In this document: piece by piece, positions 45,867-53,827 of the stretch
Layout of the letters: each line of letters opens with the position of its first letter
Position numbering within the stretch: position 1 is the stretch's first letter
Assembly (NCBI GenBank): GCA_963710665.1
Contig: CAVQBC010000004.1
Span: forward strand, 558,001-622,000
Direction of reading: 5' to 3'
Length of the DNA stretch: 64,000 bases
From: CAVQBC01 sp963710665
GTDB lineage: Bacteria; Actinomycetota; Thermoleophilia; Solirubrobacterales; Solirubrobacteraceae
Position numbers and translations under genes: made by a program
Notes under the pieces: generated by a model
What the model saw: the letters and a program-made list of their open reading frames with translations, nothing else
What the model was told of the DNA's origin: nothing
Databases searched by the model: none

Positions 45867-46771
45867 CAGACCCGCTCACGCTCCCAGCTGTACACGCGCC
45901 CGGGGGTGGGCTCCCACTGCTCGGCGTCCTCGGCCCCCGGCAGCACCGCGATCGCGCGGTACTCGGAGGCCATCGCGACCCACTGGTCGGTCTCGGCCAT
46001 CACCGCGGGCTTGCAGGCCACCGGGTCGCGCAGGACGGCGAAGCCGTCGGCCGTGCCGACCGCGAAGGTGTAGAAGCCGTCGAGGTCGCGCAGGCAGCCC
46101 TCGAGCGCCTCCTCGAGGCTGGCCCCCTCGCGCATGCGCCACGTGAGGTAGCCGGCGGCCACCTCGGAGTCGTTGTCGGTCTGCAGCTCGATCCCCTCGC
46201 GGCGAAGGCTCCGCCGCAGCAGGTTGTGGTTGGAGAGCGAGCCGTTGTGGACGAGGCACAGGTCGAGGCCGGTCGAGAACGGGTGCGAGTGCTCGGTGGT
46301 GACGCGGCTCTCGGTCGCCATGCGGGTGTGCCCGAGGCCGTGGCTGCCCTGCATCTCCGGCAGCCCGAAGCGCGGCACGAAGGCCCGCGGGTCGCCCATC
46401 TCCTTGTAGATCTCGATCGTCTCCCCGGCGCTCATGACGCGCACCTCGGGGTGGCGCTCACGCAGCCAGGCCTGCGCCGTGCCGGCGTCGGTGCCGACGA
46501 CGAACACCGCGTGGCTGGCGACGACCTCCGGATCGACGGCGTCGCCGAACTCGTCCTCCAGCGCGGCGTGCAGGGCGGCCCAGTCCTGGCGCGGGTCGGG
46601 CGAGAACAGCGTGACCTTGCTCGACCCGGCCGGTGCCGGGTCGCGATAGACGGCCACGCCCGCCGAGTCCGGGCCGCGATCGCCCATCTGGCCGAGCATC
46701 GCGCCGAGGTGCTCGCCGAGGCGCTCTCCGACCTCATCCGACTTGCTGAACAGACCTACGATCCCGCACAT
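45866..46771 (-). CDS. Class II glutamine amidotransferase domain protein (MgsA/GlxB-like)
   Basis: A 300-residue Ntn-hydrolase: initiator Met then Cys2 (CGIVGLFS), which becomes the N-terminal nucleophile, with MGDRGPDSAGVAVY, GLGHTRMATESRVTTEHSHP and LVHNGSLSNHNLL. It corresponds to the glutaminase domain of glutamate synthase. In N-methylglutamate synthase it may release methylamine from gamma-glutamylmethylamide instead of ammonia from glutamine. GGAG lies seven bases before the ATG at 46771; an in-frame upstream extension to 46852 would destroy the N-terminal Cys and is rejected. Confidence 0.9.
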   Translation of the reverse strand: MCGIVGLFSKSDEVGERLGEHLGAMLGQMGDRGPDSAGVAVYRDPAPAGSSKVTLFSPDPRQDWAALHAALEDEFGDAVDPEVVASHAVFVVGTDAGTAQAWLRERHPEVRVMSAGETIEIYKEMGDPRAFVPRFGLPEMQGSHGLGHTRMATESRVTTEHSHPFSTGLDLCLVHNGSLSNHNLLRRSLRREGIELQTDNDSEVAAGYLTWRMREGASLEEALEGCLRDLDGFYTFAVGTADGFAVLRDPVACKPAVMAETDQWVAMASEYRAIAVLPGAEDAEQWEPTPGRVYSWERERV

Positions 46772-46806
46772 TCGCGTACTCCGTGTCGACGCTTGATCGG
46801 TGAGCG

Positions 46807-46812
46807 AGTCTA
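46807..46812 (-). promoter_or_regulatory. Candidate -10 box upstream of the synthase genes
   Basis: TAGACT on the minus strand, predicted leader about 29 bases to the amidotransferase ATG, which has a GGAG site. No good -35 box is placed 16-18 bp upstream; a TTGACA directly adjoins it instead. Confidence 0.3.
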
Positions 46813-46864
46813 GTGTCAAGACTCCCCACGTCCCATGGGCTGAATCCCACAATCCGGCGGCCGG

Positions 46865-47548
46865 TTATGTGGAGATCTCCATATCCGCCGTGACCGGTGG
46901 GGCGTCGAGCGCCGCCAGGAGCGTTGTCGCCGCCGCGAGGGCGTCCGCGAGCCGCCCGAGCGGCCCGTCGACCGTGAACTTCGCGCGGCGCACGACGCGC
47001 CACAGCCCGACCTCGCCGCGCGCGAGCTCGTGCACGACGCGGACGCCGCCGGCGCCCGCGAGGATCTCCTTCGTGCGCGGGTCGTGCAGCAGCGCGCCGG
47101 CGGCCTCGAAGGGCGCGAGGTCCGGCGCCGCCGGCGTCGGCGTCGCGATCCGCGCCGGGTCCGGCCATCCGGCGGGCACGGGGTGCTCGCACGGGAAGCG
47201 CCCGCCGGAGGACACGGTGTCGAGCTCCTGCGGGCGCAGCACGATGTCGACCGGCGCGGCCTCGAGCGGCGCGAACACCGACACCACGATCCACAGCCGC
47301 GGCAGCCGGCGCATCATCAGCGTGTCGGCGACGAGCTCGGCCCGTACGCGCCGGCCGTCGAGCGTGCCGGTGAGCGCGGGATGGCCGATCCCGTGCTGGG
47401 TGACCTCGGCGTCGTCGAGCAGGGCCTCCGCGCCGTCGAGCAGCGCGCGGCGCTCCTCCCCCACGCGCCGGACGTGGGCGCGCTGGATGACCACCAGCAC
47501 GCCCACCGCGACGGCGGCGGCGACCGCGCCCGCGAGCATCGCGAGCAT
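46865..47548 (-). CDS. Hypothetical membrane-anchored protein following the APC permease
   Basis: A 227-residue protein I do not recognise. One N-terminal membrane segment (MLAGAVAAAVAVGVLVVI) is followed by a soluble domain of mixed strands and helices (VTQHGIGHPALTGTLDGRRV, LMMRRLPRLWIVVSVFAPL, DIVLRPQE). The ATG lies 2 bp after the permease stop, and it is the last gene before the amidotransferase promoter region. It may be a partner of the permease or a membrane sensor; neither is shown. Confidence 0.65.
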   Translation of the reverse strand: MLAMLAGAVAAAVAVGVLVVIQRAHVRRVGEERRALLDGAEALLDDAEVTQHGIGHPALTGTLDGRRVRAELVADTLMMRRLPRLWIVVSVFAPLEAAPVDIVLRPQELDTVSSGGRFPCEHPVPAGWPDPARIATPTPAAPDLAPFEAAGALLHDPRTKEILAGAGGVRVVHELARGEVGLWRVVRRAKFTVDGPLGRLADALAAATTLLAALDAPPVTADMEIST

Positions 47549-47550
47549 GG

Positions 47551-49008
47551 TCAGTACCCCCGCGGCCGCGGCCACGGCATCGAGAACTGCGCGCCGCGCT
47601 TGACGTACCGGTACCGGAACGCGACGAACCACACCGACGCCAGCAGGTAGAAGATCACCAGCGTCATCAGCGTCGTGCCGTAGCCGAGGAACGTCGCGAA
47701 CAGCACCAGCGAGGCGATGATCGCGAGCGTGATCGCCGGCACCGGGTGGAACGGGTGCGTGTAGCCGCGGTGCACCGACCCCAGCGGCCACAGCCGCCGG
47801 AAGCGGAACATGTTCGGGACCATGAACGCGTACATGAGCAGCGCCGACAGGATCGAGAACGTGATCACCGTCGCCAGCAGCTCCGGCTTGTCGAGCAGCA
47901 CCGGCAGGATGGCGAACGCGACACCCACCGGGACGAGGAACAGGATCGCCCTGAACGGCGTGCGGTAGCGCGGGTGGATGGCGCCGAACCACGACGGCAG
48001 GTAGTTGTCGCGCGCCATCGAGAACCACGCGCGCGAGGCGTCGTTGATGCAGCCGTTCGCCGAGGCGAGCGTGGCGAGCACGGTGCCCAGCGCCAGGAGC
48101 GCGGCGAGCGCGCCGCTGCCGGAGATCAGCGCCGTGTCGAACAGCGGCGTGATCGAGACGCCGAGGTACTGCCACGGCAGCGTCCCCGAGCACACGTACC
48201 ACGTCAGCACGGCCGCGATCAGCAGCGTGATGATGCCCGTCATCGTGCCCAGCGGGATCGAGCGGGCGGCCGAGCGGCATTCCTCCGCCGCCTGGCAGGT
48301 CCCCTCGATGCCGAGGTAGTACCACATGCCGAACTGCAGGGCGGCGATCGCACCGAGCCAGCCATAGGGCAGCCCCTGGTTCGAGCTCTCCGCGAGGCCC
48401 TCGAAGTACAGGCTGGTCGAGTTGCTCCAGCCCTGGAGGCCGATGAACAGGATCAGGATCGCCACGAAGGCGATCGCGGTGATCACGAAGTTGACCGACA
48501 GCGTCGCGAACACGCCGCGGTAGTTGAGGAACGCGAGCACCATCACCGCCAGCACGATGAACGCGTACTGGTTGATGGAGCCCGTGTAGCCGAGGTGGTC
48601 GGCCACCGTCGTGGCCAGGTAGCTCATGACGTTGGCGTCGGCCGCCTCGAGCATCGTGTACTCGAGCACGAGGAACAGCCCCACGTTGAACGCCATGAGC
48701 GGGCCGATCGTGTGCTTGGCCTGCGTGTACTGCCCGCCCGCCGCGGCGACCGTCGAGGTCACCTCGGAGTCGATCATGGCGACGCAGGTGTAGAGGATGC
48801 CCACCACCCAGGCGGCGATCAGGGCGCCGAACATCCCGCCCTTCTCGACGGAGAAGTTCCAGCCCATGTACTCGCCGACGAGCACGATGCCGACGCCGAG
48901 GCCCCAGATGTGGGCGGGCCCGAGCACCTTGGAGAGGCTCAGGCGCTCGCGCGGCGGCGCGGCGGTGCCGGCCGTGGCGGCGGAGTCCTGTGGCTCGACG
49001 CTCGTCAC
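47551..49008 (-). CDS. APC-superfamily permease, ethanolamine permease-like
   Basis: A 485-residue secondary transporter with about twelve hydrophobic segments. The first helix region LGPAHIWGLGVGIVLVGEYM and GWNFSVEKGG, and the conserved stretch GIEGTCQAAEECRSAARSIP, resemble the ethanolamine permease branch of the amino acid/polyamine/organocation family. The locus suggests an amine or N-methylated amino acid as substrate, for instance methylamine, ethanolamine or N-methylglutamate. It starts at a GTG overlapping by four bases the preceding 60-residue membrane protein and is embedded in a run of small membrane protein genes. Confidence 0.85.
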   Translation of the reverse strand: MTSVEPQDSAATAGTAAPPRERLSLSKVLGPAHIWGLGVGIVLVGEYMGWNFSVEKGGMFGALIAAWVVGILYTCVAMIDSEVTSTVAAAGGQYTQAKHTIGPLMAFNVGLFLVLEYTMLEAADANVMSYLATTVADHLGYTGSINQYAFIVLAVMVLAFLNYRGVFATLSVNFVITAIAFVAILILFIGLQGWSNSTSLYFEGLAESSNQGLPYGWLGAIAALQFGMWYYLGIEGTCQAAEECRSAARSIPLGTMTGIITLLIAAVLTWYVCSGTLPWQYLGVSITPLFDTALISGSGALAALLALGTVLATLASANGCINDASRAWFSMARDNYLPSWFGAIHPRYRTPFRAILFLVPVGVAFAILPVLLDKPELLATVITFSILSALLMYAFMVPNMFRFRRLWPLGSVHRGYTHPFHPVPAITLAIIASLVLFATFLGYGTTLMTLVIFYLLASVWFVAFRYRYVKRGAQFSMPWPRPRGY

Positions 49009-49187
49009 CGCTCACCCCCGGCCATGGCGGCCTCCTCCCGGCTGAGCAGCTCGTCGGTTCCCTCCACCGACGTCGTCAGGTAGGCGTCGTCGTACTCCCG
49101 CGAGACCTTCACCGCGTCGACGAGCATCCAGGCGCCGAGCCCGGCGCTGATCACCCATGCTGCGTACTCCAGGACCGTCACGATCAT
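49005..49187 (-). CDS. Tiny membrane protein (60 aa) preceding the permease
   Basis: A 60-residue protein with one N-terminal membrane helix (VLEYAAWVISAGLGAWMLVD) and an acidic cytosolic tail. No family is recognised. It overlaps the neighbours on both sides by four bases (ATGA or GTGA junctions), so it is surely translated with them. Such a position and size suggest an accessory subunit of the APC permease. Confidence 0.6.
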   Translation of the reverse strand: MIVTVLEYAAWVISAGLGAWMLVDAVKVSREYDDAYLTTSVEGTDELLSREEAAMAGGER

Positions 49188-49621
49188 GTGCCCACCTCCG
49201 AGCCGGTGCCCGCCGAGCCCTGGCCCGGCGAGTCGAATCGCTCCCGCACGACCTCCCGGTACTCCCGGAAGGAGACGACGTAGACGAAGACCAGGTAGAT
49301 GCCGATGACCCCGAAGGTCGCCAGCGCGGCGCCGATGCCGATCGGGTACTTGTCGTCGCGCGGGCGGTTGTCGGCGACCTGCTGGTTGACGCCCTCGAGG
49401 TCGACGATCCCCTCGTCGACCGCCTTCTGGAACTGCTGCTTCTCGGTCGCGCTGATCGGCAGCTGGGAGATCGGCTTCGGGCGCTCCGGCGTCGCCGTCT
49501 CCTCGCTCGACTGGACGTAGTAGGTGACCCCGAAGAGCACCGCGAACAGCAGCGCGAGGATGATCACCGAGTCGACGATCTGCCCGCGGACCCCTTGCCG
49601 GGGCGGCTCGTAGGGCGTCAT
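49184..49621 (-). CDS. Small two-helix membrane protein (145 aa)
   Basis: Two membrane segments, IVDSVIILALLFAVLFGVTYY near residue 17 and AALATFGVIGIYLVFVYVVS near residue 98, flank a polar, charged loop (EETATPERPKPISQL, QKAVDEGIVDLEGV) that would lie on one side of the membrane. No known family. It overlaps the next and previous genes by four bases each. Probably a component of the permease system or a membrane regulator; evidence is contextual only. Confidence 0.6.
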   Translation of the reverse strand: MTPYEPPRQGVRGQIVDSVIILALLFAVLFGVTYYVQSSEETATPERPKPISQLPISATEKQQFQKAVDEGIVDLEGVNQQVADNRPRDDKYPIGIGAALATFGVIGIYLVFVYVVSFREYREVVRERFDSPGQGSAGTGSEVGT

Positions 49622-50043
49622 GCCTTCTCCCGCGCCAAGCGCCGCGCGGCGCGCAGCTCGCGGAGGTGCGCGACGTCGCGCCGGTAGATGAAGTCGCGGT
49701 CCTCGCGATAGGTCCGCACGAGCTTGAGCATCGACGCGACGTTGTAGATCCCGACCACCGTCCCGGCCGCGATGAGGACCGCGCGCGTGCCGGGCGAGGC
49801 GATGCTCCACATCGAGATCACGATGAACGGGAGGACCACCAGCAGCGCCGCGACGAAGGCCAACGACATCCAGCGGTCGCGCACGTACAGGCTGTCCATC
49901 TGGCGCCGGACGCCCGCCTCGGTGGCCTCGTCCTCGGGGTTCAGCGCCGCCTCGGCGGCCTGGACCGCCTCCGCGAGGATCTCCGCCTCGCGGTCCCCGT
50001 GGGGCCGTCGATCCCCGTCGGGCCCTGCGTCTTCCACGGCCAT
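49618..50043 (-). CDS. Small two-helix membrane protein (141 aa), first gene of the permease operon
   Basis: The N-terminal half is acidic and helical (EAEILAEAVQAAEAAL); two adjacent membrane helices follow (SLAFVAALLVVLPFIVISMW and AVLIAAGTVVGIYNVASMLK) and the C-terminus is strongly basic and coiled-coil-like (RDVAHLRELRAARRLAREKA). No family assigned. The ATG at 50043 follows GGGAGG, and a good minus-strand promoter lies upstream. It is divergent from the GmaS-like gene. Confidence 0.6.
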   Translation of the reverse strand: MAVEDAGPDGDRRPHGDREAEILAEAVQAAEAALNPEDEATEAGVRRQMDSLYVRDRWMSLAFVAALLVVLPFIVISMWSIASPGTRAVLIAAGTVVGIYNVASMLKLVRTYREDRDFIYRRDVAHLRELRAARRLAREKA

Positions 50044-50079
50044 ACAACCTCCCTCGTACCCTGATTCGCCTGGCGGGAG

Positions 50080-50108
50080 GGAGTACACAACGCCCCCCGT
50101 GGCGTCAA
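50080..50108 (-). promoter_or_regulatory. Promoter of the permease/small membrane protein operon
   Basis: Minus strand: TTGACG (50108-50103), 17 bp, TACTCC (50085-50080). Leader about 30 bases with a GGGAGG site before the ATG at 50043. It lies next to the dyad at 50127-50152. Confidence 0.5.
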
Positions 50109-50126
50109 GGATCCACACGCATTCGC

Positions 50127-50152
50127 TGACCACGTGCGCGGATTTGTGGTCA
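50127..50152. promoter_or_regulatory. Candidate operator between the GmaS-like gene and the permease operon
   Basis: TGACCAC-N12-GTGGTCA, a perfect 7-bp inverted repeat upstream of the minus-strand -35 and overlapping the -35 position of the plus-strand -10 at 50172-50177. It is placed to control both divergent units; the HutC-type or PucR-type regulators of the locus are candidates. Confidence 0.55.
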
Positions 50153-50171
50153 CTTCCTCCACCATCCGCCG

Positions 50172-50177
50172 TAAGAT
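50172..50177 (+). promoter_or_regulatory. Candidate -10 box for the GmaS-like gene
   Basis: TAAGAT in an AT-richer stretch; the right arm of the dyad (GTGGTCA) occupies the -35 position, so transcription may depend on the bound regulator. Leader about 74 bases to the ATG at 50258. Confidence 0.35.
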
Positions 50178-50257
50178 CGTGGCCAACGCGGACATTCCTC
50201 CCGCATCGGCGAACGGCTATACCTCAGCGGCATTCCGCCCGGACGAGGAGAAGAGGC

Positions 50258-51682
50258 ATGAGCACCGGCGACGGCACGACCACACTCGCAACGCCGCCGG
50301 GAGGCGGCGCCGCATTCACGCGGCCCGAGAGCGTCGAGGACGTCCGCGACTACGTCCACGCGAACGGCATCCAGTTCCTGTTCGCGCAGTTCGTGGACAT
50401 GCACGGCAAGCCGAACGCGAAGCTCGTGCCGGCGAGCCACCTCGACGACCTGCTGACCGAGGGCGCGGGCTTCGCGGGCTTCGCCGCCGGCGACATCGGC
50501 CAGGTGCCGAGCGACCCGGACATGATCGCGATGCCCGACCCGCGGAGCCTGACGCCGCTGCCGTGGCGCCCGGAGGTCGCCCGCTTCGCCTGTGACGTCC
50601 AGGTCGAGGGCGAGGCGTGGCCCTACTGCCCGCGGACGATCCTGCGCCGCCAGCTCGACCGCGCGAAGGCGCTCGGCTACGAGTTCAAGATCGGCATCGA
50701 GCTCGAGTACTTCCTCGTGCGCCGCCGCGAGGACGGCGGCATCGAGCTCGCAGACCAGCAGGACACGCTCGACCAGCCCTGCTACGACATGCGCGCGCTC
50801 ACGCGCAACCTCGACTTCGTCGGCTCGGTGGCCCGCAACCTCGACGCGCTGGGGTGGGACAACTACGCGACCGACCACGAGGACGCCAACGGCCAGTTCG
50901 AGCAGAACTTCGACTTCGCCGACGCGCTGACGTCGTGCGACCGGGCGATCTTCTTCCGCTACATGGTCGAGTCGATGGCCCAGGAGCGGGGCCTGATCGC
51001 GACATTCATGCCCAAGCCGTTCGCCGACCTGACCGGCAACGGCTGCCACTTCCACATGAGCCTGTGGAAGGACGGCGAGAACGTCTTCGACCTCGACCCC
51101 TCCGAGGACCCGCGCAAGATCGGGCTCTCGCCGGCCGCCTACCACTTCCTCGGCGGGCTCAAGGCGCACGCCAAGGCCTACATCGCGCTGACCGCGCCGA
51201 CGGTCACCTCCTACAAGCGGCTCGTGGTCGGCTCGCCGCGCAGCGGGGCCACGTGGGCGCCGGTCTACATCAGCTACGGCTACAACAACCGCACGCAGAT
51301 GCTGCGCATCCCGGCGCCGGGCCGGATCGAGGACCGCACCGTCGACGGCTCCTGCAACCCCTACCTCGGCGCCACCGCGATCCTCGCGGCCGGCCTCGAC
51401 GGCCTCGAGCGCGAGCTCGACCCGGGCGAGCCGACCACGGAGCTCAACCTCCACGAGGTCACCCAGGCCGAGCTCGACCGGCGCGGCATCGAGCTGCTGC
51501 CGGCCAACCTGCTCGACGCCACGCGGGAGCTCGAGCGCGACGACGTCCTGCGCGAGGCCCTCGGCACCACCGCGCGCGAGGACTACGTCGACTACTTCGT
51601 GGGCGTCAAGCGCGACGAGTGGAAGCAGGCCCACGAGCAGATCACCCAATGGGAGCTCGACCGCTACCTGCAGCTGTACTGA
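50258..51682 (+). CDS. Glutamine synthetase type III family, gamma-glutamylmethylamide synthetase-like (GmaS/GlnT)
   Basis: A 474-residue ligase of the GlnT/type III glutamine synthetase branch. The beta-grasp start has VHANGIQFLFAQFVDMHGKP; the catalytic domain has KIGIELEYFL with metal-binding Glu residues, ANGQFEQNFDFADAL, GNGCHFHMSLW and RIPAPGRIEDRTVDGSCNPY. In methylotrophs members of this branch (GmaS) couple methylamine to glutamate with ATP. Neighbouring synthase and dehydrogenase genes support that role; ordinary glutamine synthesis or another gamma-glutamyl-amine is the alternative. GAGGAGAAGAGG precedes the ATG. The PucR gene follows after 22 bp. Confidence 0.87.
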   Translation: MSTGDGTTTLATPPGGGAAFTRPESVEDVRDYVHANGIQFLFAQFVDMHGKPNAKLVPASHLDDLLTEGAGFAGFAAGDIGQVPSDPDMIAMPDPRSLTPLPWRPEVARFACDVQVEGEAWPYCPRTILRRQLDRAKALGYEFKIGIELEYFLVRRREDGGIELADQQDTLDQPCYDMRALTRNLDFVGSVARNLDALGWDNYATDHEDANGQFEQNFDFADALTSCDRAIFFRYMVESMAQERGLIATFMPKPFADLTGNGCHFHMSLWKDGENVFDLDPSEDPRKIGLSPAAYHFLGGLKAHAKAYIALTAPTVTSYKRLVVGSPRSGATWAPVYISYGYNNRTQMLRIPAPGRIEDRTVDGSCNPYLGATAILAAGLDGLERELDPGEPTTELNLHEVTQAELDRRGIELLPANLLDATRELERDDVLREALGTTAREDYVDYFVGVKRDEWKQAHEQITQWELDRYLQLY

Positions 51683-51704
51683 GATATCCGGCCCACCCGC
51701 CCGC

Positions 51705-53477
51705 GTGACCGCTCCCGGGCTCGATCGCGACCAGCTCCACAGCGAGACCCTCTACGCGGTCATCGGGGTCGTGGCGTCCTCGCCCGACCTCGACCGCGTA
51801 CTGGAGGGCATCGTCGACCTGCTCACGGAGGCGACGGACTGCCACGCGTGCTTCGTCTACCTGCGCGACGGCGACACCCTCCGGCTGCAGGCCGCCTCGC
51901 AGGTCTACGCGCACCTCGTCGGCCGGCTCGAATGGGGGATGGACGAGGGCCTGACCGGCTGGGTCGCGCGCCACAACCGGCCCGCGTTCATCCGCGACCA
52001 GGCGCTGTCGGATCCGCGGATGAAGTACGTGCCCGAGATCGAGGAGGAGCACTTCCAGTCGATGGTCGCCGTACCGATCCCCGCCCGCTCCGGCGAGGTC
52101 CTCGGCGTCGTCGTCCTGCACACCGTCGCCCCCCGCGAGTTCGACACCGGCGTGCTCACGTTCCTCAGCCACACCGCCTCGCTCGTCGCCGGCGCGATCG
52201 AGAACGCCCGCCTCTACGCCGACACCCGCCGCCGCGTCGACGCGCTGACCACCCTCTCCGCCCTCAGCCAGCGCATCGCCGCCGTCACCCGCCGCGAGGA
52301 GCTCTTCCCCGTGGTGACCGAGGGCGTGCGGCGGCTGCTCGGCGGAGCGCTGTGCCAGCTCTACCAGCTCGACGCCGAGAGCGGCCGGCTCGAGCTCGCC
52401 GCCGCCGATCCCCCCGAGCGCTCGGAGTCGTGGCTCGGCGGCGACGGCGCGGCGCGGCTGCTCGACCTGCTGCAACGCGGGGGCCGCGACACCGCGCGCG
52501 GCGCCGGCGGGGAGCGCGCCGGGGCCGTGCTCGCGGCGCCCGTGCAGGCGGGCCGCGAGCCGCTCGGCGTCCTCGCCGTGCTGCGGACAGAGCCGTTCCG
52601 CGACGACGAGGACGAGCTGCTGCGGGCGGTCGCCAACCAGCTCGCGGTGGCGCTCGAGAAGGCGGCGCTGATCGAGCGCCTCACGGCGGAGAACATCGTT
52701 CGCGACCTGTTCGCGGCGCTGGCCGACGGCGACCAGGACGTCGCCGACGCCCGCGCGCGGGCGGCCGGGTTCGAGCTCGCCCGCTCCTACGTCGTGATCC
52801 GCGGGGCGCCGGCCGCCGCCCCGCCGGTGGAGCGCTCGTGGCCTGCGGTCGCCGCGCGGGCGGAGGCGCGGCTGCGGCGGCTCGCGCCCGGCGCGCTGTT
52901 CGACGCCGGCCGCGACGGCCTGCTGGCGCTGGCCGGCGTCCCGGTCCCCGGCGCCGAGGCGCCGGACCTGGAGGCGGAGCTCGCGCGCCTCGGCGCCGAG
53001 GAGGGCGTCGCGTTCGGGCTCAGCGTGCCCGCGACCGGCGCGGCCGGCGGCCGGCGCAGCGTGCGCGAGGCGGCCGAGGCGGCCCGCATCGCCCAGGCGC
53101 TCGAGCGCGGCGGCGGCGCGCTCGCCTACGACGCGCTCGGCGCCTACAAGTACCTCGTCCACCTCTCGCTCGACGACGCCCCCCGCGACCGCCACTGGAC
53201 CGCCATCGAGCGCCTCCTCGACTACGACGCCCGCCGCAACACCCAGCTGGTGGACACCCTCGAGCGCTACCTGCAGGCGCGCCGCAGCGTCACCACCACC
53301 GCGCGCGACCTCTACATCCACCCCAACACCCTGCGCCAGCGGCTCGACCGCATCGAGCAGCTCACGGGCCTCGCGCTCGCCGACGAGGACCTGCTCGCGC
53401 TCGAGCTGGCGATCAAGCTCGTGCGGCTGCGCGCGGCGGGAGAGCGGATCCCGCCCGCCCCGCCCGCCACGGCCTAG
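51705..53477 (+). CDS. GAF-domain PucR/CdaR-family transcriptional regulator (paralogue 1)
   Basis: A 590-residue regulator. Residues 1-165 form a GAF sensor domain (ATDCHACFVYLRDGDTLRLQ, EGLTGWVARHNRPAFIRDQA, VVVLHTVAPREFDTGVLTFL); a second GAF-like domain covers about 180-325; the C-terminus is the PucR helix-turn-helix (TLERYLQARRSVTTTARDLY, IHPNTLRQRLDRIEQLTGLA). PucR proteins often govern nitrogen compound use. It starts at a GTG 22 bp after the GmaS-like gene and is probably co-transcribed with it. Two stretches are almost identical in DNA to the paralogue at 60257-61998. Its 3' end overlaps a convergent small gene by four bases. Confidence 0.88.
   Translation: MTAPGLDRDQLHSETLYAVIGVVASSPDLDRVLEGIVDLLTEATDCHACFVYLRDGDTLRLQAASQVYAHLVGRLEWGMDEGLTGWVARHNRPAFIRDQALSDPRMKYVPEIEEEHFQSMVAVPIPARSGEVLGVVVLHTVAPREFDTGVLTFLSHTASLVAGAIENARLYADTRRRVDALTTLSALSQRIAAVTRREELFPVVTEGVRRLLGGALCQLYQLDAESGRLELAAADPPERSESWLGGDGAARLLDLLQRGGRDTARGAGGERAGAVLAAPVQAGREPLGVLAVLRTEPFRDDEDELLRAVANQLAVALEKAALIERLTAENIVRDLFAALADGDQDVADARARAAGFELARSYVVIRGAPAAAPPVERSWPAVAARAEARLRRLAPGALFDAGRDGLLALAGVPVPGAEAPDLEAELARLGAEEGVAFGLSVPATGAAGGRRSVREAAEAARIAQALERGGGALAYDALGAYKYLVHLSLDDAPRDRHWTAIERLLDYDARRNTQLVDTLERYLQARRSVTTTARDLYIHPNTLRQRLDRIEQLTGLALADEDLLALELAIKLVRLRAAGERIPPAPPATA
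51990..52304. repeat. 315-bp near-identical tract shared with 60586-60900
   Basis: Within the GAF part of PucR paralogue 1; one mismatch (52244 versus 60840) in 315 bp compared with 60586-60900, while the coding sequence just outside diverges strongly. A second identical tract is 53121-53238 versus 61681-61798. Recent gene conversion or partial duplication fits. Confidence 0.85.
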
Positions 53478-53704
53478 CCCGCCTTGTCCTCGGCCTCACG
53501 GCGCCGCCGGCGGATCACCGCCAGCCAGATGCGCAGCGCCAGGTAGGCGGGCACGTTGAGCAGCACCACGAGCAGGTACCACCACACCTTCACCTTGCCG
53601 TCGACGGGCTCCGCGCGCAGGTCGAGCCAGCTCAGGTACACGAGCAGCGCCAGCAGCAGGATGAGGAAGGCCGGCGCGCGGCCGGTGAGCACGAACAGGA
53701 TCAT
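53474..53704 (-). CDS. Small two-helix membrane protein (76 aa)
   Basis: A 76-residue protein with two hydrophobic helices (FLILLLALLVYLSWLDLR, then WWYLLVVLLNVPAYLALRIW) and a very basic C-terminus, so probably a small inner-membrane protein with its tail inside. No family recognised. A TATCGT -10-like box lies ten bases before the ATG. It converges on the PucR gene with a four-base overlap. Confidence 0.55.
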   Translation of the reverse strand: MILFVLTGRAPAFLILLLALLVYLSWLDLRAEPVDGKVKVWWYLLVVLLNVPAYLALRIWLAVIRRRRREAEDKAG

Positions 53705-53827
53705 GGCCGGGCCGACGATACCCGCGCCCGTGGTTGCCCGCGCGCGGTCGCGCGGCGATGATGACGCCGGCCGGAGGCGAGCCCGCCGGAGCGGATCCCG
53801 CCCACCCGCCTGTCATAGGAGCGTCGT

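Noticed and set aside
43831..46771. A glutamate synthase large subunit gene broken into three pieces
   Set aside because: Each piece has its own start, stop and four- or one-base overlap, and the piece order (amidotransferase, GXGXG, FMN) differs from the fused enzyme, as in the separate MgsA/B/C or GlxB/C/D proteins.
46814..46819. TTGACA on the minus strand as the -35 of the amidotransferase promoter
   Set aside because: No TANNNT-type -10 at 16-18 bp; the only -10-like box adjoins it directly, so the pair cannot work together.
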